A DNA stretch of 64,000 bases from RGIG1995 sp045652425 (GTDB lineage: Bacteria > Bacillota > Clostridia > Oscillospirales > CAG-272): positions 1 through 64,000 of the forward strand of contig JAZRUG010000035.1 of the NCBI GenBank assembly GCA_045652425.1, in the 5' to 3' direction. Position 1 is the stretch's first letter; each line of letters opens with the position of its first letter. The position numbers were made by a program, and so were the translations under genes. Under the pieces are notes generated by a model that saw nothing but the letters and a program-made list of their open reading frames with translations, did no database searches and was not told the origin of the DNA. Positions 16,362 to 24,395 of this stretch are shown piece by piece.

Positions 16362-17540
16362 TTACTTCTGTTCAGCTTTAATCTTTGTAACGAAGATTTC
16401 CATCTTTTCAAGAGCCTTCTTAATGTGCTCAACGGAGTAAGCATAAGAAATTCTTGCAAAGCCTTCGCCGCATTCGCCGAATGCTGTACCGGGAACGATA
16501 GCAACGCCTTCTTCGCGCAAAAGTCTCTGGCAGAATTCATCACTTGTCAAACCAAACTTGCCGATGTTGGGGAATACATAGAATGCGCCTTCTGCTTCAA
16601 AGCAGTCAATGCCGATTTTGTTAAGGCCTTCAATAATAGCAACACGGCGTCTGTTGTATTCTTCAGCCATCATCTTAACGTCTTCGTCGCCGTTCTTAAT
16701 AGCTTCAATAGCTGCGTACTGGCTGGTTGTAGGTGCGCACATAATCGCATACTGGTGGAGCTTCAAAATCTGCGCTGTAATAGGTGCGGGAGCTGCAATG
16801 TAACCCATTCTCCAACCTGTCATAGCGTAAGCCTTTGAGAAGCCGCTTGCGATAATAGTTCTTTCCCACATGCCGGGAAGACTTGCGAATGAGCAGTGCT
16901 GGCGTCCGTATGTGAGTTCGCCGTAAATTTCATCTGAAAGAACGAGAATGTTTGTGTCGCGGAGAATTTCAGCGATAGGCTCGAGGTCTTCCTTAGTCAT
17001 AATAGCGCCTGTGGGGTTGTTGGGGTAAGGAAGTATAAGCATCTTTGTCTTAGGAGTAATAGCTGCCTTCAATGCTTCGGGGGTGAGCTTGAACTTATCT
17101 TTTTCTGTTGTGTTGATGATAACAGGAGTACCGCCTGCAAGTTCAACCAACGGAGGATAGCATACGAATGCGGGAAGGGGAATGATAACTTCGTCGCCGG
17201 GGTTAACGCAAGCTCTGATCGCATTGTCGATAGCTTCTGAACCACCAACTGTAACGATGATTTCTTTCAAAGCTTCGTACTTGGTGTTGAAACGTCTGTC
17301 AAGGTAATTTGCAATTTCCTGACGAAGTTCTGTCATACCGCTGTTTGATGTGTATTTTGTAGCGCCGTCTTCAAGGCTCTTAATTGCAACGTCACGAATG
17401 TGTTTAGGTGTAACGAAATCGGGTTCGCCTACTGTAAGCGATACAACGTCTTTCATTTCCGCTGCAATGTCAAAGAACTTTCTGATACCGGAAGGCTGAA
17501 TCTTTTGGACTTTTTTTGAGAGTATGTTTTGGTAATCCAT
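16362..17540 (-). CDS. PLP-dependent class I/II aminotransferase (aspartate/aromatic type)
   Basis: This 392-residue fold-type I aminotransferase has SLTVGEPDFVTP near 34, NPTGA near 171, SDEIYGEL near 200 and the PLP lysine motif SGFSKAYAMTGWRMGY near 230-245, as in AspC/PatA-like enzymes. It should exchange amino groups between aspartate or aromatic amino acids and 2-oxoglutarate. AAAGGAG lies 10 bases before the chosen ATG at 17540; a longer frame from 17564 overlaps that site. Confidence 0.9.
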   Translation of the reverse strand: MDYQNILSKKVQKIQPSGIRKFFDIAAEMKDVVSLTVGEPDFVTPKHIRDVAIKSLEDGATKYTSNSGMTELRQEIANYLDRRFNTKYEALKEIIVTVGGSEAIDNAIRACVNPGDEVIIPLPAFVCYPPLVELAGGTPVIINTTEKDKFKLTPEALKAAITPKTKMLILPYPNNPTGAIMTKEDLEPIAEILRDTNILVLSDEIYGELTYGRQHCSFASLPGMWERTIIASGFSKAYAMTGWRMGYIAAPAPITAQILKLHQYAIMCAPTTSQYAAIEAIKNGDEDVKMMAEEYNRRRVAIIEGLNKIGIDCFEAEGAFYVFPNIGKFGLTSDEFCQRLLREEGVAIVPGTAFGECGEGFARISYAYSVEHIKKALEKMEIFVTKIKAEQK

Positions 17541-17584
17541 TTTGTTTATGCTCCTTTCAAGCACGTTAATTTCAAATCACAGAT

Positions 17585-17614
17585 ATTATAACATTTTTTG
17601 CCGTCATTTGTCTA
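17585..17614 (-). promoter_or_regulatory. Promoter of the aminotransferase gene
   Basis: On the minus strand, TAGACA (17614-17609) and TATAAT (17590-17585) are separated by 18 bases. Confidence 0.55.
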
Positions 17615-17753
17615 TAGGTATTTTATAAAAATAAGAAAAAATTTTCCATAAATTTTTTTATAATAAAAGAGAAAAGTGTAAAATGTTGCGGAATTGTAAA
17701 CATATTAAATTTTGGGTTTATTTTTTTGGTAATATGTGCTATTATAATGATTA

Positions 17754-17937
17754 TAGTCTGGCGAAACGCTTCTCGGCGTTTCGACAAGCCGATTTTATCG
17801 GCTTTGTAAAATTGAATTATTGAAAATTCAATTTTACACTATACTCATTTCAATGGTTATAGTCGAATTTTCGGAGAAAATTCGACATCAAATCAAAGAT
17901 TTGATGTCGAAACAGTAAATGTAATTACTGCTTCGAC
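17754..17937. repeat. Chain of six consecutive hairpins
   Basis: Six different perfect or near-perfect hairpins lie end to end in the 429-base gap before the FKBP gene: CGAAACGC/GCGTTTCG (17762-17783), AAGCCGA/TCGGCTT (17786-17804), GTAAAATTGAATT/AATTCAATTTTAC (17806-17837), GTCGAATTTT/GAAAATTCGAC (17862-17886), CATCAAATC/GATTTGATG (17886-17906) and GTCGAA-CAGTAA/TTACTG-TTCGAC (17906-17937). TTATAGTC occurs both before and inside the chain. A TATAAT at 17743 could start transcription into it, but no good -35 is present. No coding potential is seen. Confidence 0.75.
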
Positions 17938-17993
17938 TAACTAGAACCTTTATAATATTTAATATTTGATTGATTCAAAGGAGTCTGAAAACA

Positions 17994-19097
17994 ATGAAAA
18001 AACTCATTTTATTTGCAATGCTTATTCTTGCTTTGACTGTTGTTCTTTGCAGTTGCGGCAAGAACAAAACACCTTATGACTACGATCTTAAGGAATATTT
18101 GACAATCGGAGAATTTCCCAATGTGGAAATTGACAAGGACAAGCTTCAGGAACGTTTGGAGGAAGAAGTTTCAAATATTACTTCCGAATTCTCAACTACT
18201 GCTGAAGTAACGGACAGAGCTGTTAAAGACGGCGATATTGTAAACATTGACTACGTTGGTAAAATCGACGGCAAAGAGTTCGAAGGCGGTTCTGCAAAGG
18301 GTTCTGACCTTACAATCGGTTCAAACACTTTTATTGCCGGTTTTGAAAAGGGACTTATCGACAAGAAGATAGGCGAAGAAGTTACTCTTAACCTTGTTTT
18401 TCCTGAAGACTATGGTAAAGAAGACCTTAACGGAAAGGACGTTGTATTTACTGTAACAATAAATACAATTAAAGAGAAAACATCTCCCGATATTTCCGAT
18501 AAGATGATTGAAGATAAGACCGACTATGCTACGGTTAAAGAGTTCTGCGATGCAAAAACCAAGGAAATTGCAAGAGAACTTGTTTGGGAGAAGTATATTT
18601 CTTCCGCTAAAGTTAACAAGTATCCCAAAGATGAAACAAAGGATATTTATGATCAGCTTATAAACTACTATAAGCAGTTGGCTGTATATAATGGCGTTAC
18701 TCTTGAAACGTTGGTTGCATCTTTTGGCGGTTACAAGAGTGCTGACGATTTCTTTGCTTATGCTTTGACTTCAGCTAAATCTACAGTAAAAGAAGAAATG
18801 GTTGTTTATCTTACGGCAAGAGAAAACAACATTGAACTCTCTGAAGAAGAATACAAGAAGCAGGGAGAAGAACTTGCAAAAGAATATGGATATGAAAACC
18901 TTAAAGACTACGAAAACGCTAACGGCAGAAGTGCTATTGAGGTTAACGTTTATAAAGAGTTGATGATTGACAAGATGCTTGGTGAAGATGCTGTTGAATA
19001 TGAGATGCCCGAAACTTCCGTTGAAACAGAAGCAGCTACACCCGAAACTGAAGAACCCGCAGAAACAAATGATGCTTCTGCAGAAACAGCTGCATAA
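17994..19097 (+). CDS. Secreted FKBP-type peptidyl-prolyl isomerase, trigger-factor-like lipoprotein
   Basis: A basic-hydrophobic signal (residues 1-20) ends in a lipobox-like LCSC, predicting a lipoprotein. Residues 55-160 form the FKBP domain (VKDGDIVNIDYVGKIDGKEFEGG, FIAGFEKGLIDKKIGEEVTLNLVFPEDYG). Residues 165-330 resemble the trigger-factor C-terminal helical chaperone region, without its ribosome-binding N terminus. A Glu/Thr/Ala-rich tail closes the protein. It probably folds exported proteins on the outer membrane face. The start at 17994 has AAAGGAG upstream. Confidence 0.87.
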   Translation: MKKLILFAMLILALTVVLCSCGKNKTPYDYDLKEYLTIGEFPNVEIDKDKLQERLEEEVSNITSEFSTTAEVTDRAVKDGDIVNIDYVGKIDGKEFEGGSAKGSDLTIGSNTFIAGFEKGLIDKKIGEEVTLNLVFPEDYGKEDLNGKDVVFTVTINTIKEKTSPDISDKMIEDKTDYATVKEFCDAKTKEIARELVWEKYISSAKVNKYPKDETKDIYDQLINYYKQLAVYNGVTLETLVASFGGYKSADDFFAYALTSAKSTVKEEMVVYLTARENNIELSEEEYKKQGEELAKEYGYENLKDYENANGRSAIEVNVYKELMIDKMLGEDAVEYEMPETSVETEAATPETEEPAETNDASAETAA

Positions 19098-19115
19098 GTT
19101 GATATAAGCTTTATC

Positions 19116-19151
19116 TAACCGTGTGTTTATAAAATGCACGGTTATTTTTTT
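19116..19151 (+). terminator. Terminator of the FKBP lipoprotein gene
   Basis: TAACCGTG and CACGGTTA form the stem, followed by eight T residues, 18 bases past the stop. Confidence 0.8.
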
Positions 19152-19200
19152 GTCTTTTTTGATGTTAAAAAATTTTTTTGAAAAAATTTCCATAAAACTA

Positions 19201-19229
19201 TTGACAAAAGCTCCTTATTAGGATATAAT
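19201..19229 (+). promoter_or_regulatory. Promoter of the Fur-family/rubrerythrin unit
   Basis: A perfect TTGACA at 19201 and TATAAT at 19224 are 17 bases apart. The imperfect inverted repeat TATTA-ggata-TAATA overlaps the -10 and could be a Fur/PerR operator. Confidence 0.8.
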
Positions 19230-19261
19230 ATCATCAAGGAAAACGCAAAGGGGTGAACGGT

Positions 19262-19654
19262 GTGAAAAAAGAACGTAATACTTATCAAAAATCTTTGATT
19301 AAAGAAATAGTATTGAATTCATGTACTCATCCGTCTGCCGATGCTGTGTATGACAAGGTTAAGGAAAATTGTCCAAACGTCAGCAAAGCAACTGTTTACA
19401 GAGTGCTTAGTGACCTTGCAGATAAAGGTGAGGTTTTTAGAGTGAAGGTTCTTGACGGGCCGGATAGATTTGACAAGACTCTGCATAAACATTATCATGT
19501 TAAGTGTTCGGTTTGCGGCAAGGTTGTTGATACCGGATATGCTTGTAACGAGACAATAGAAAAGATTGCAGAAAAAAACTGTGATTTTAAGATTACCGGT
19601 CATGAAATAATCTTTGAGGGAATATGTCCCGATTGCGCTGTTAATAATAATTAA
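19262..19654 (+). CDS. Fur-family regulator, PerR-like
   Basis: This 130-residue metalloregulator has an N-terminal winged helix (HPSADAVYDKVKENCPNVSKATVYRVLSDLADKGEV, residues 22-57; the block ATVYRVL is the family signature). A C-terminal metal-binding domain holds HKHYHVKCSVCGK near 79 and CPDC near the end, the structural zinc cysteines. Rubrerythrin lies 28 bases downstream, the classic PerR arrangement for peroxide stress. The GTG at 19262 is placed 6 bases after AAAGGGG; GTG at 19253 would overlap that site. Confidence 0.88.
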   Translation: MKKERNTYQKSLIKEIVLNSCTHPSADAVYDKVKENCPNVSKATVYRVLSDLADKGEVFRVKVLDGPDRFDKTLHKHYHVKCSVCGKVVDTGYACNETIEKIAEKNCDFKITGHEIIFEGICPDCAVNNN

Positions 19655-19682
19655 AATAATATATATTTAAAGGAGAACTACT

Positions 19683-20219
19683 ATGAACTTGAAGGGTACA
19701 AAAACAGAAGCTAATTTGCAGGCTGCATTTGCAGGCGAATCTCAGGCAAGAAACAAATACACATACTTTGCATCTAAAGCAAAGAAGGAAGGTTACGTTC
19801 AGATTGCTGCTATCTTTGAAGAAACAGCAAAAAATGAAATGGAACACGCAAAAATTTGGTATAAGCTCCTCCACGACGGTGTAGGTACAACATCCGAAAA
19901 CCTTCTCGACGCTGCTATGGGTGAAAACTATGAGTGGACTGATATGTACGCTACTTTCGCTAAAGAAGCTAAAGAAGAAGGCTTCGACAGAATCGCTTAC
20001 CTCTTTGAAGCTGTTGGCAGAATTGAAAAGGAACATGAAAACCGTTACAGAAAGCTCCTCGAAAGAGTTAACGGCGAAGTTGTATTCTCCAGAGACGGCG
20101 AAACAATCTGGCAGTGCTCTAACTGCGGTCATATCCACATCGGTAAGAAAGCTCCCGAAATGTGCCCCGTTTGTGAGCATCCCAAGGCTTATTTCCAGGT
20201 TAAAGCTGAAAACTATTAA
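19683..20219 (+). CDS. rbr: Rubrerythrin
   Basis: This non-haem di-iron peroxidase reduces hydrogen peroxide in anaerobes. The ferritin-like domain (residues 1-140) carries the diiron ligands in GESQARNKYTYFA, EETAKNEMEHAK and EAVGRIEKEHENRY. A C-terminal rubredoxin domain (residues 144-178) binds iron through CSNCG and CPVCEH. At 178 residues it is the standard length, and it is cotranscribed with the Fur-family regulator upstream. Confidence 0.96.
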   Translation: MNLKGTKTEANLQAAFAGESQARNKYTYFASKAKKEGYVQIAAIFEETAKNEMEHAKIWYKLLHDGVGTTSENLLDAAMGENYEWTDMYATFAKEAKEEGFDRIAYLFEAVGRIEKEHENRYRKLLERVNGEVVFSRDGETIWQCSNCGHIHIGKKAPEMCPVCEHPKAYFQVKAENY

Positions 20220-20230
20220 TGATTTTAAAA

Positions 20231-20254
20231 GGAACTCGAAAGAGTTCCTTTTTT
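20231..20254 (+). terminator. Terminator of rubrerythrin
   Basis: GGAACTC-gaaa-GAGTTCC is followed by TTTTTT. Confidence 0.85.
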
Positions 20255-20290
20255 ACCCCTTTTGCAAAAAGGGGTAAAACCCCAAAAAGC
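20254..20290 (+). repeat. R1 structured repeat, short copy 2
   Basis: TACCCCTTTT-gc-AAAAAGGGGTA (20254-20276) has the R1 pyrimidine/purine core and is followed by ACCCCAAAAAGCTTT, a variant of the R1 tail. It starts right after the rubrerythrin terminator. Confidence 0.55.
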
Positions 20291-20309
20291 TTTATATGAA
20301 CCTTTTTTA

Positions 20310-20346
20310 CTTACTTTCTTTTAAGGAAAGAAAGTAAGCAAAGAAA
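20310..20346 (+). repeat. R2 hairpin repeat
   Basis: CTTACTTTCTTT-taa-GGAAAGAAAGTAAG is followed by CAAAGAAAC, the constant flank of R2 copies at 14.1, 37.2, 37.3 and 62.3 kb. Confidence 0.6.
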
Positions 20347-20389
20347 CCTTGTTTCTCTGGTTTATGCTATTACTTTTTATTTATAAGGC

Positions 20390-20464
20390 GCGGAGAGGAA
20401 CCTCTCCGCTTTTCAAAGTTTTTGGGGGAGTTGAAGAGGGGACTTTTTTTAAAAAGTCCCCTCT
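20390..20464 (+). repeat. R1 structured repeat, full copy 3
   Basis: The order is hairpin 2 GCGGAGAG-GAAC-CTCTCCGC (20390-20409), tail CAAAGTTTTTGGGGGAG, then hairpin 1 AGAGGGGACTTTTT/AAAAAGTCCCCTCT (20435-20464). Compared with the 62.1 kb copy, hairpin 2 shows a compensated A-T to G-C pair change. Confidence 0.75.
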
Positions 20465-20470
20465 TTACAA

Positions 20471-20499
20471 TTGCAATTGTTTTTTATTTGTGGTACAAT
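20471..20499 (+). promoter_or_regulatory. Promoter of the 2-hydroxyacid dehydrogenase
   Basis: TTGCAA at 20471 and TACAAT at 20494 are 17 bases apart, 35 bases before the ATG. Confidence 0.6.
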
Positions 20500-20533
20500 A
20501 TTAATATAATAATGCAAATGCGAGGTAATATAT

Positions 20534-21484
20534 ATGAAAATAACCGTACTTGATTCGGATGCTTTGGGAAGAGATTTAGACCTTACGCCATTAAACAGTG
20601 TTGGAGAGGTTACAGTTTACAATTACAGTAGTCCCGAAGAGGTAAAGGAAAGAATTGCCGATTGTGATGTCGTTATATTAAATAAAATAAAATTAAATGA
20701 AAGTAATTTGGGGTATGCAAAAAATTTAAAGCTTATTTGCATTGCGGCTACGGGATTTGATAACGTTGACGTTGCGTTTTGCCGTGAACGCGGTATTGCT
20801 GTATGTAATGTCGTTGGATATTCAACCAATAGCGTTGCTTTGATAACTATGTCTTTGGCGTTAGGCTTGGTGAGCCACCTGCGTGAATATAATGATTACG
20901 TAATTTCGGGCGAATATACAAAAAGCGGTATTCCCAACAGACTTGAACCTACGTTCCACGAGCTTGACGGTATGACTTGGGGGATAATCGGACTTGGTAC
21001 TATTGGTAAAAAGGTAGCCGGTATAGCACAAGCTATGGGGTGCAAGGTTATAGCCAATAAGAGAACCAAGATTGATGGGTATGATATTGTATCGGTAGAT
21101 GAAATAATGGAAAAGTCCGACATCATATCAATTCACACTCCTTTAAACGAAGGTACGAAAGGGCTTATATCTGCAGAGAAAATTGCAAAAATGAAGAAAA
21201 ACGCTATTCTTATAAACGTAGCGAGGGGCGCTGTATGTGATGAAAAAGCACTTGCTGAAGCTGTAAAGAATGACAAGATCGGCGGTATCGGCGTTGACGT
21301 TTATTCCGTTGAGCCTTTTGGCGTTGACCACCCATTCTATGAAATTAGAGATAACAAAAAAGTTCTTCTTACTCCCCACAATGCCTGGGGCGCCTATGAA
21401 GCGAGAGAAACCCTCCTTGCCGGTATTGTCGAAAACATAAGAGCTTTCCAAAACGGCGAAAAAAGATGCAGAGTTGATATATAA
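20534..21484 (+). CDS. D-isomer-specific 2-hydroxyacid dehydrogenase
   Basis: This 316-residue NAD-dependent dehydrogenase has the nucleotide loop GIIGLGTIGKKVA near 150-162. Catalytic residues are Arg in NVARGAV near 228, Glu in VYSVEPF near 258 and His in TPHNAWG near 285. It reduces a 2-oxoacid such as hydroxypyruvate, glyoxylate or pyruvate to the D-hydroxyacid. Serine dehydratase elsewhere in the window makes pyruvate, but the genes are unlinked, so the exact substrate is not assigned. Confidence 0.9.
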   Translation: MKITVLDSDALGRDLDLTPLNSVGEVTVYNYSSPEEVKERIADCDVVILNKIKLNESNLGYAKNLKLICIAATGFDNVDVAFCRERGIAVCNVVGYSTNSVALITMSLALGLVSHLREYNDYVISGEYTKSGIPNRLEPTFHELDGMTWGIIGLGTIGKKVAGIAQAMGCKVIANKRTKIDGYDIVSVDEIMEKSDIISIHTPLNEGTKGLISAEKIAKMKKNAILINVARGAVCDEKALAEAVKNDKIGGIGVDVYSVEPFGVDHPFYEIRDNKKVLLTPHNAWGAYEARETLLAGIVENIRAFQNGEKRCRVDI

Positions 21485-21492
21485 TAAATCTG

Positions 21493-21521
21493 TTGACAAT
21501 AAAGATATTTAGTGATATAAT
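21493..21521 (+). promoter_or_regulatory. Promoter of the thrS T-box transcript
   Basis: A perfect TTGACA at 21493 and TATAAT at 21516 are separated by 17 bases, just after the dehydrogenase stop. Confidence 0.85.
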
Positions 21522-21529
21522 ATTTAGAG

Positions 21530-21795
21530 TTAACAAAGGCGTTTGATGGAAAGAGTAGTTTTATTTCAGCCTTACAGAGAGGAAAGCAAATTGGTGGAAG
21601 CTTTCTATGGTGGGTAAAATGAAGACCGTTCCGGAGCCTCGGTGCTGAAAATTTTATTAGGCAGCGACGTATCTCTGCGTTAAAGAGTTGTTTTGTGAGT
21701 GAAAAATCAAGGTGGAACCGTGCGATATTAAGAAAAGACGCACCCTTGACGGTCATTGGCTTTTTGCCTTTTTCCGTTAAGGGTGCTTTTGTTTT
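21530..21795 (+). promoter_or_regulatory. T-box riboswitch, threonine specific
   Basis: The T-box core AAGGTGGAACCGTGCG lies at about 21708-21723. The stem I region has AGAGAGG and GGTGGAAGC elements, and an ACC threonine codon at 21625-21627 sits in the expected specifier loop (GAAGACCG). The terminator GCACCCTTGACGG/CCGTTAAGGGTGC with a T run ends near 21795. Uncharged tRNA(Thr) should stabilise the antiterminator and allow thrS expression. Confidence 0.93.
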
Positions 21796-21841
21796 TCTTA
21801 ATGAATAATGAATAGTGAAAAATGAATAATGAATAATTTAG

Positions 21842-21875
21842 GTGCGAATTTGTCTTTGTTAAAAAGACAAATTCG
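21842..21875 (+). other. Hairpin and AATGAATA repeats between T-box and thrS
   Basis: CGAATTTGTCTT and AAAGACAAATTCG form a 12-13 pair stem. Upstream (21797-21838) is a run of AATGAATA-like words. This is about 100 bases after the T-box terminator and is not part of it. Confidence 0.5.
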
Positions 21876-21917
21876 TTTAAATTAAAAATAAAAAATATTA
21901 AAAATATAGGTGATATT

Positions 21918-23717
21918 ATGAAAGTTATTTACAATGACGGCAGAGTTGACGTATGTCCTCCCGAAGAGGAACTCCACGTTTTACGTCATTCCGCAGCACA
22001 CATTTTGGCGCAGGCGGTAAAAAGACTTTACCCCGAAGCTATCTTTGCTTACGGTCCTGCAAATGAAAAGGGTTTCTATTACGACGTTGACCTTGGCGAA
22101 ACCAAGCTCGTTGAAGAAGATCTCCAGAAAATCGAGCAGGAAATGAAGAAGATCGTTAAAGAAAATCTTCCCATTAAGCCATTTGTTCTCCCAAGAGATG
22201 AAGCTATCGCGCTTATGGAGAGCCGTGGCGAAAAATACAAAGTTGAACATATCGGCGACCTTCCCGAAGATGCTGTAATCAGCTTCTTTCAGCAGGGTGA
22301 CTATATTGATATGTGCGTTGGTCCTCATATTTGCTATACAAAAGCTCTTAAGGCATTTAAGATTATGGACCAGTCGGGCGCATATTGGAAGAATGACAAA
22401 AACAACAAGATGCTTACAAGAATAAAGGGTACTGCATTCCCCTCACAGCCTGAACTTGAAGAACACCTCAAGGCTCTTGAAGAGGCTGAAAAGAGAGATC
22501 ACAATAAGCTCGGTCGTGAGCTTGGTTACTTTACGACCGTTGAAGAAATCGGTCAGGGACTTCCTATCCTTTTGCCTAAAGGTACTCGTGTTATCCAGCT
22601 TCTTCAGCGTTGGGTTGAAGATATTGAGCAGGAGCATAACTATCTCCTTACAAAGACTCCTCTTATGGCAAAGCGCGACCTCTATAAAATTTCGGGACAC
22701 TGGGACCACTACCGTGACGGTATGTTCGTTATGGGCGATCCCGACGACGAAGAAAAAGAATGTCTTGCTCTCCGTCCTATGACTTGTCCTTTCCAGTATC
22801 AAGTATATCTCAATCAGGCAAGAAGCTATAGAGATCTTCCTATGCGTCTTGGTGAAACTTCTACACTCTTCCGTAACGAAGATTCGGGTGAAATGCACGG
22901 TCTTATAAGAGTTCGTCAGTTTACTATTTCCGAAGGTCACTTGGTGCTTCGCCCCGATCAGCTCGAAGCTGAATTTGAAGATTGCCTTAACCTCTGTAAA
23001 TACTTCCTCGGTACTGTAGGTCTTCTTGAAGACTGCTCATTCAGATTCTCACAGTGGGATCCTAACAATACAAAGAAATACGAAGGTACTGCTGAACAGT
23101 GGGAAACTGCTCAGGCTACTATGGAAAAGATTCTTAATAACCTCGGCGTTAAATATGAAGTTGGTATTGATGAAGCCGCATTCTACGGACCTAAACTCGA
23201 TATTCAGTATAAGAACGTTTTTGGTAAAGAAGATACTATCGTTACTATCCAGATCGATATGCTCCTCGCTGAAAAGTTCGGTATGTACTATATAGACAGC
23301 GACGGTCAGAAGAAGCTTCCCTATATTATTCACAGGACTTCTTTGGGCTGCTATGAAAGAACTCTTGCATACCTTATTGAAAAGTATGCGGGCGCTCTTC
23401 CTACTTGGATGGCTCCCGAACAGGTTAGAATTCTTACAATCACCGACAGAGCGCTTGATTATGCTAAACAGATTGAGGCTGAATTGTCAAAAGCTAAATA
23501 TAGAGTTACTCTTGACGATAGCCAGAATACTTTGAAGTATAAGATTAGAAATGCTCAAATGGAAAAGGTTCCCTATATGATTATTCTTGGCGATAAGGAT
23601 ATTGAGAATAATACTATTTCCGTTAGACATAGATCGGGTGAAGACCTCGGCGCTATTTCTCTCGATGAGTTTAAGACACTCCTCGCAGACGTTGTAGGTA
23701 ATAAACTTAAAAAGTAG
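21918..23717 (+). CDS. thrS: Threonyl-tRNA synthetase, lacking the TGS domain
   Basis: This class II synthetase joins threonine to tRNA(Thr). The editing domain has HSAAHILAQAV near 26-36 (HxxxH) and DMCVGPHICYT near 133. The catalytic core shows zinc-ligand Cys in RPMTCPFQY near 290, motif 2 FRNEDSG near 318 and RQFTISEGH, motif 3 near 480, then the anticodon-binding domain. At 599 residues it is about 40-60 shorter than usual: only a dozen residues precede the editing domain, so the N-terminal TGS domain is missing. It is controlled by the T-box upstream. Confidence 0.96.
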   Translation: MKVIYNDGRVDVCPPEEELHVLRHSAAHILAQAVKRLYPEAIFAYGPANEKGFYYDVDLGETKLVEEDLQKIEQEMKKIVKENLPIKPFVLPRDEAIALMESRGEKYKVEHIGDLPEDAVISFFQQGDYIDMCVGPHICYTKALKAFKIMDQSGAYWKNDKNNKMLTRIKGTAFPSQPELEEHLKALEEAEKRDHNKLGRELGYFTTVEEIGQGLPILLPKGTRVIQLLQRWVEDIEQEHNYLLTKTPLMAKRDLYKISGHWDHYRDGMFVMGDPDDEEKECLALRPMTCPFQYQVYLNQARSYRDLPMRLGETSTLFRNEDSGEMHGLIRVRQFTISEGHLVLRPDQLEAEFEDCLNLCKYFLGTVGLLEDCSFRFSQWDPNNTKKYEGTAEQWETAQATMEKILNNLGVKYEVGIDEAAFYGPKLDIQYKNVFGKEDTIVTIQIDMLLAEKFGMYYIDSDGQKKLPYIIHRTSLGCYERTLAYLIEKYAGALPTWMAPEQVRILTITDRALDYAKQIEAELSKAKYRVTLDDSQNTLKYKIRNAQMEKVPYMIILGDKDIENNTISVRHRSGEDLGAISLDEFKTLLADVVGNKLKK

Positions 23718-23722
23718 AATAT

Positions 23723-23808
23723 AAAGGGAACTTTTTGAAAAAAGTTCCCTTTACCCTCAAAAACTTTGAATAAAAGGGCTGTGATACTTAAAAAAGTATG
23801 CACAGCCC
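23723..23808 (-). repeat. R1 structured repeat, copy 4
   Basis: The hairpin AAAGGGAACTTTTT/AAAAAGTTCCCTTT (23723-23752) is perfect. The tail CTCAAAAACTTTG follows, then the hairpin GGGCTGTG-ATACTT/AAGTAT-CACAGCCC (23776-23808). It starts 6 bases past the thrS stop, and its second hairpin may terminate the converging minus-strand gene. Confidence 0.7.
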
Positions 23809-23833
23809 CCTTTGTTATGTTTATATACGGTGA

Positions 23834-24256
23834 TTAACCTTTTTGGTTGTAGTCAGAGCAGAGAAGGTTCATAGCCTTGAGAAATTTGTGTGTGTAAACC
23901 AAAGGTCCGATTCCTATAAGTGAACCGATAACTCCCCAACCCCAGAACGTAGTTGCGCTAAAGTTGTAAGCAATGCCTCTTCTTTTAAGTTCGTTGCCAA
24001 TTCTGTTGGAAATCTTGTGTGTCCAAACAATACCGCCAATACCTAATGTAATGGGAGTTATTATGAATGCCATAAGAAGGTAGTGCATAGTCTTTTTTCC
24101 GTCATAACGGCTTGCGATAAGGTTAATATCCGATGAAATTACCGAATATAAAACAAGTGGGTAAATGCCAAAGGTGATTATACTCAAAAGTATTGTTTTG
24201 AGCAAACCGCGAGATGTGTTAAGCTTAACTGCGGGAGCAGTATACATTTGATTCAT
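23834..24256 (-). CDS. DUF4234-like membrane protein
   Basis: This 140-residue integral membrane protein has three hydrophobic segments (LLKTILLSIITFGIYPLVLY, LLMAFIITPITLGIGGIVW, WGVIGSLIGIGPLVY). The first block ends with the DUF4234 feature YPLVLYSVISSDINLIASRYD. The function is unknown. The start at 24256 follows GGAGG by 9 bases. It is divergent from three plus-strand genes that also code for small membrane or zinc-ribbon proteins. Confidence 0.75.
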   Translation of the reverse strand: MNQMYTAPAVKLNTSRGLLKTILLSIITFGIYPLVLYSVISSDINLIASRYDGKKTMHYLLMAFIITPITLGIGGIVWTHKISNRIGNELKRRGIAYNFSATTFWGWGVIGSLIGIGPLVYTHKFLKAMNLLCSDYNQKG

Positions 24257-24344
24257 AAAACTGAACCTCCTTATAAAGATTAACATAATGGTAACACATT
24301 ATGTCAAAATAGTCAATAAAATGTTGGAAAATAATTGAAATTTG

Positions 24345-24372
24345 TTGATTTTTTATGAAAAAGTGGTATAAT
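24345..24372 (+). promoter_or_regulatory. Promoter of the DUF2752 gene
   Basis: TTGATT at 24345 and TATAAT at 24367 are 16 bases apart. Confidence 0.45.
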
Positions 24373-24395
24373 TGTGTATATAAAATAGCGGACGG

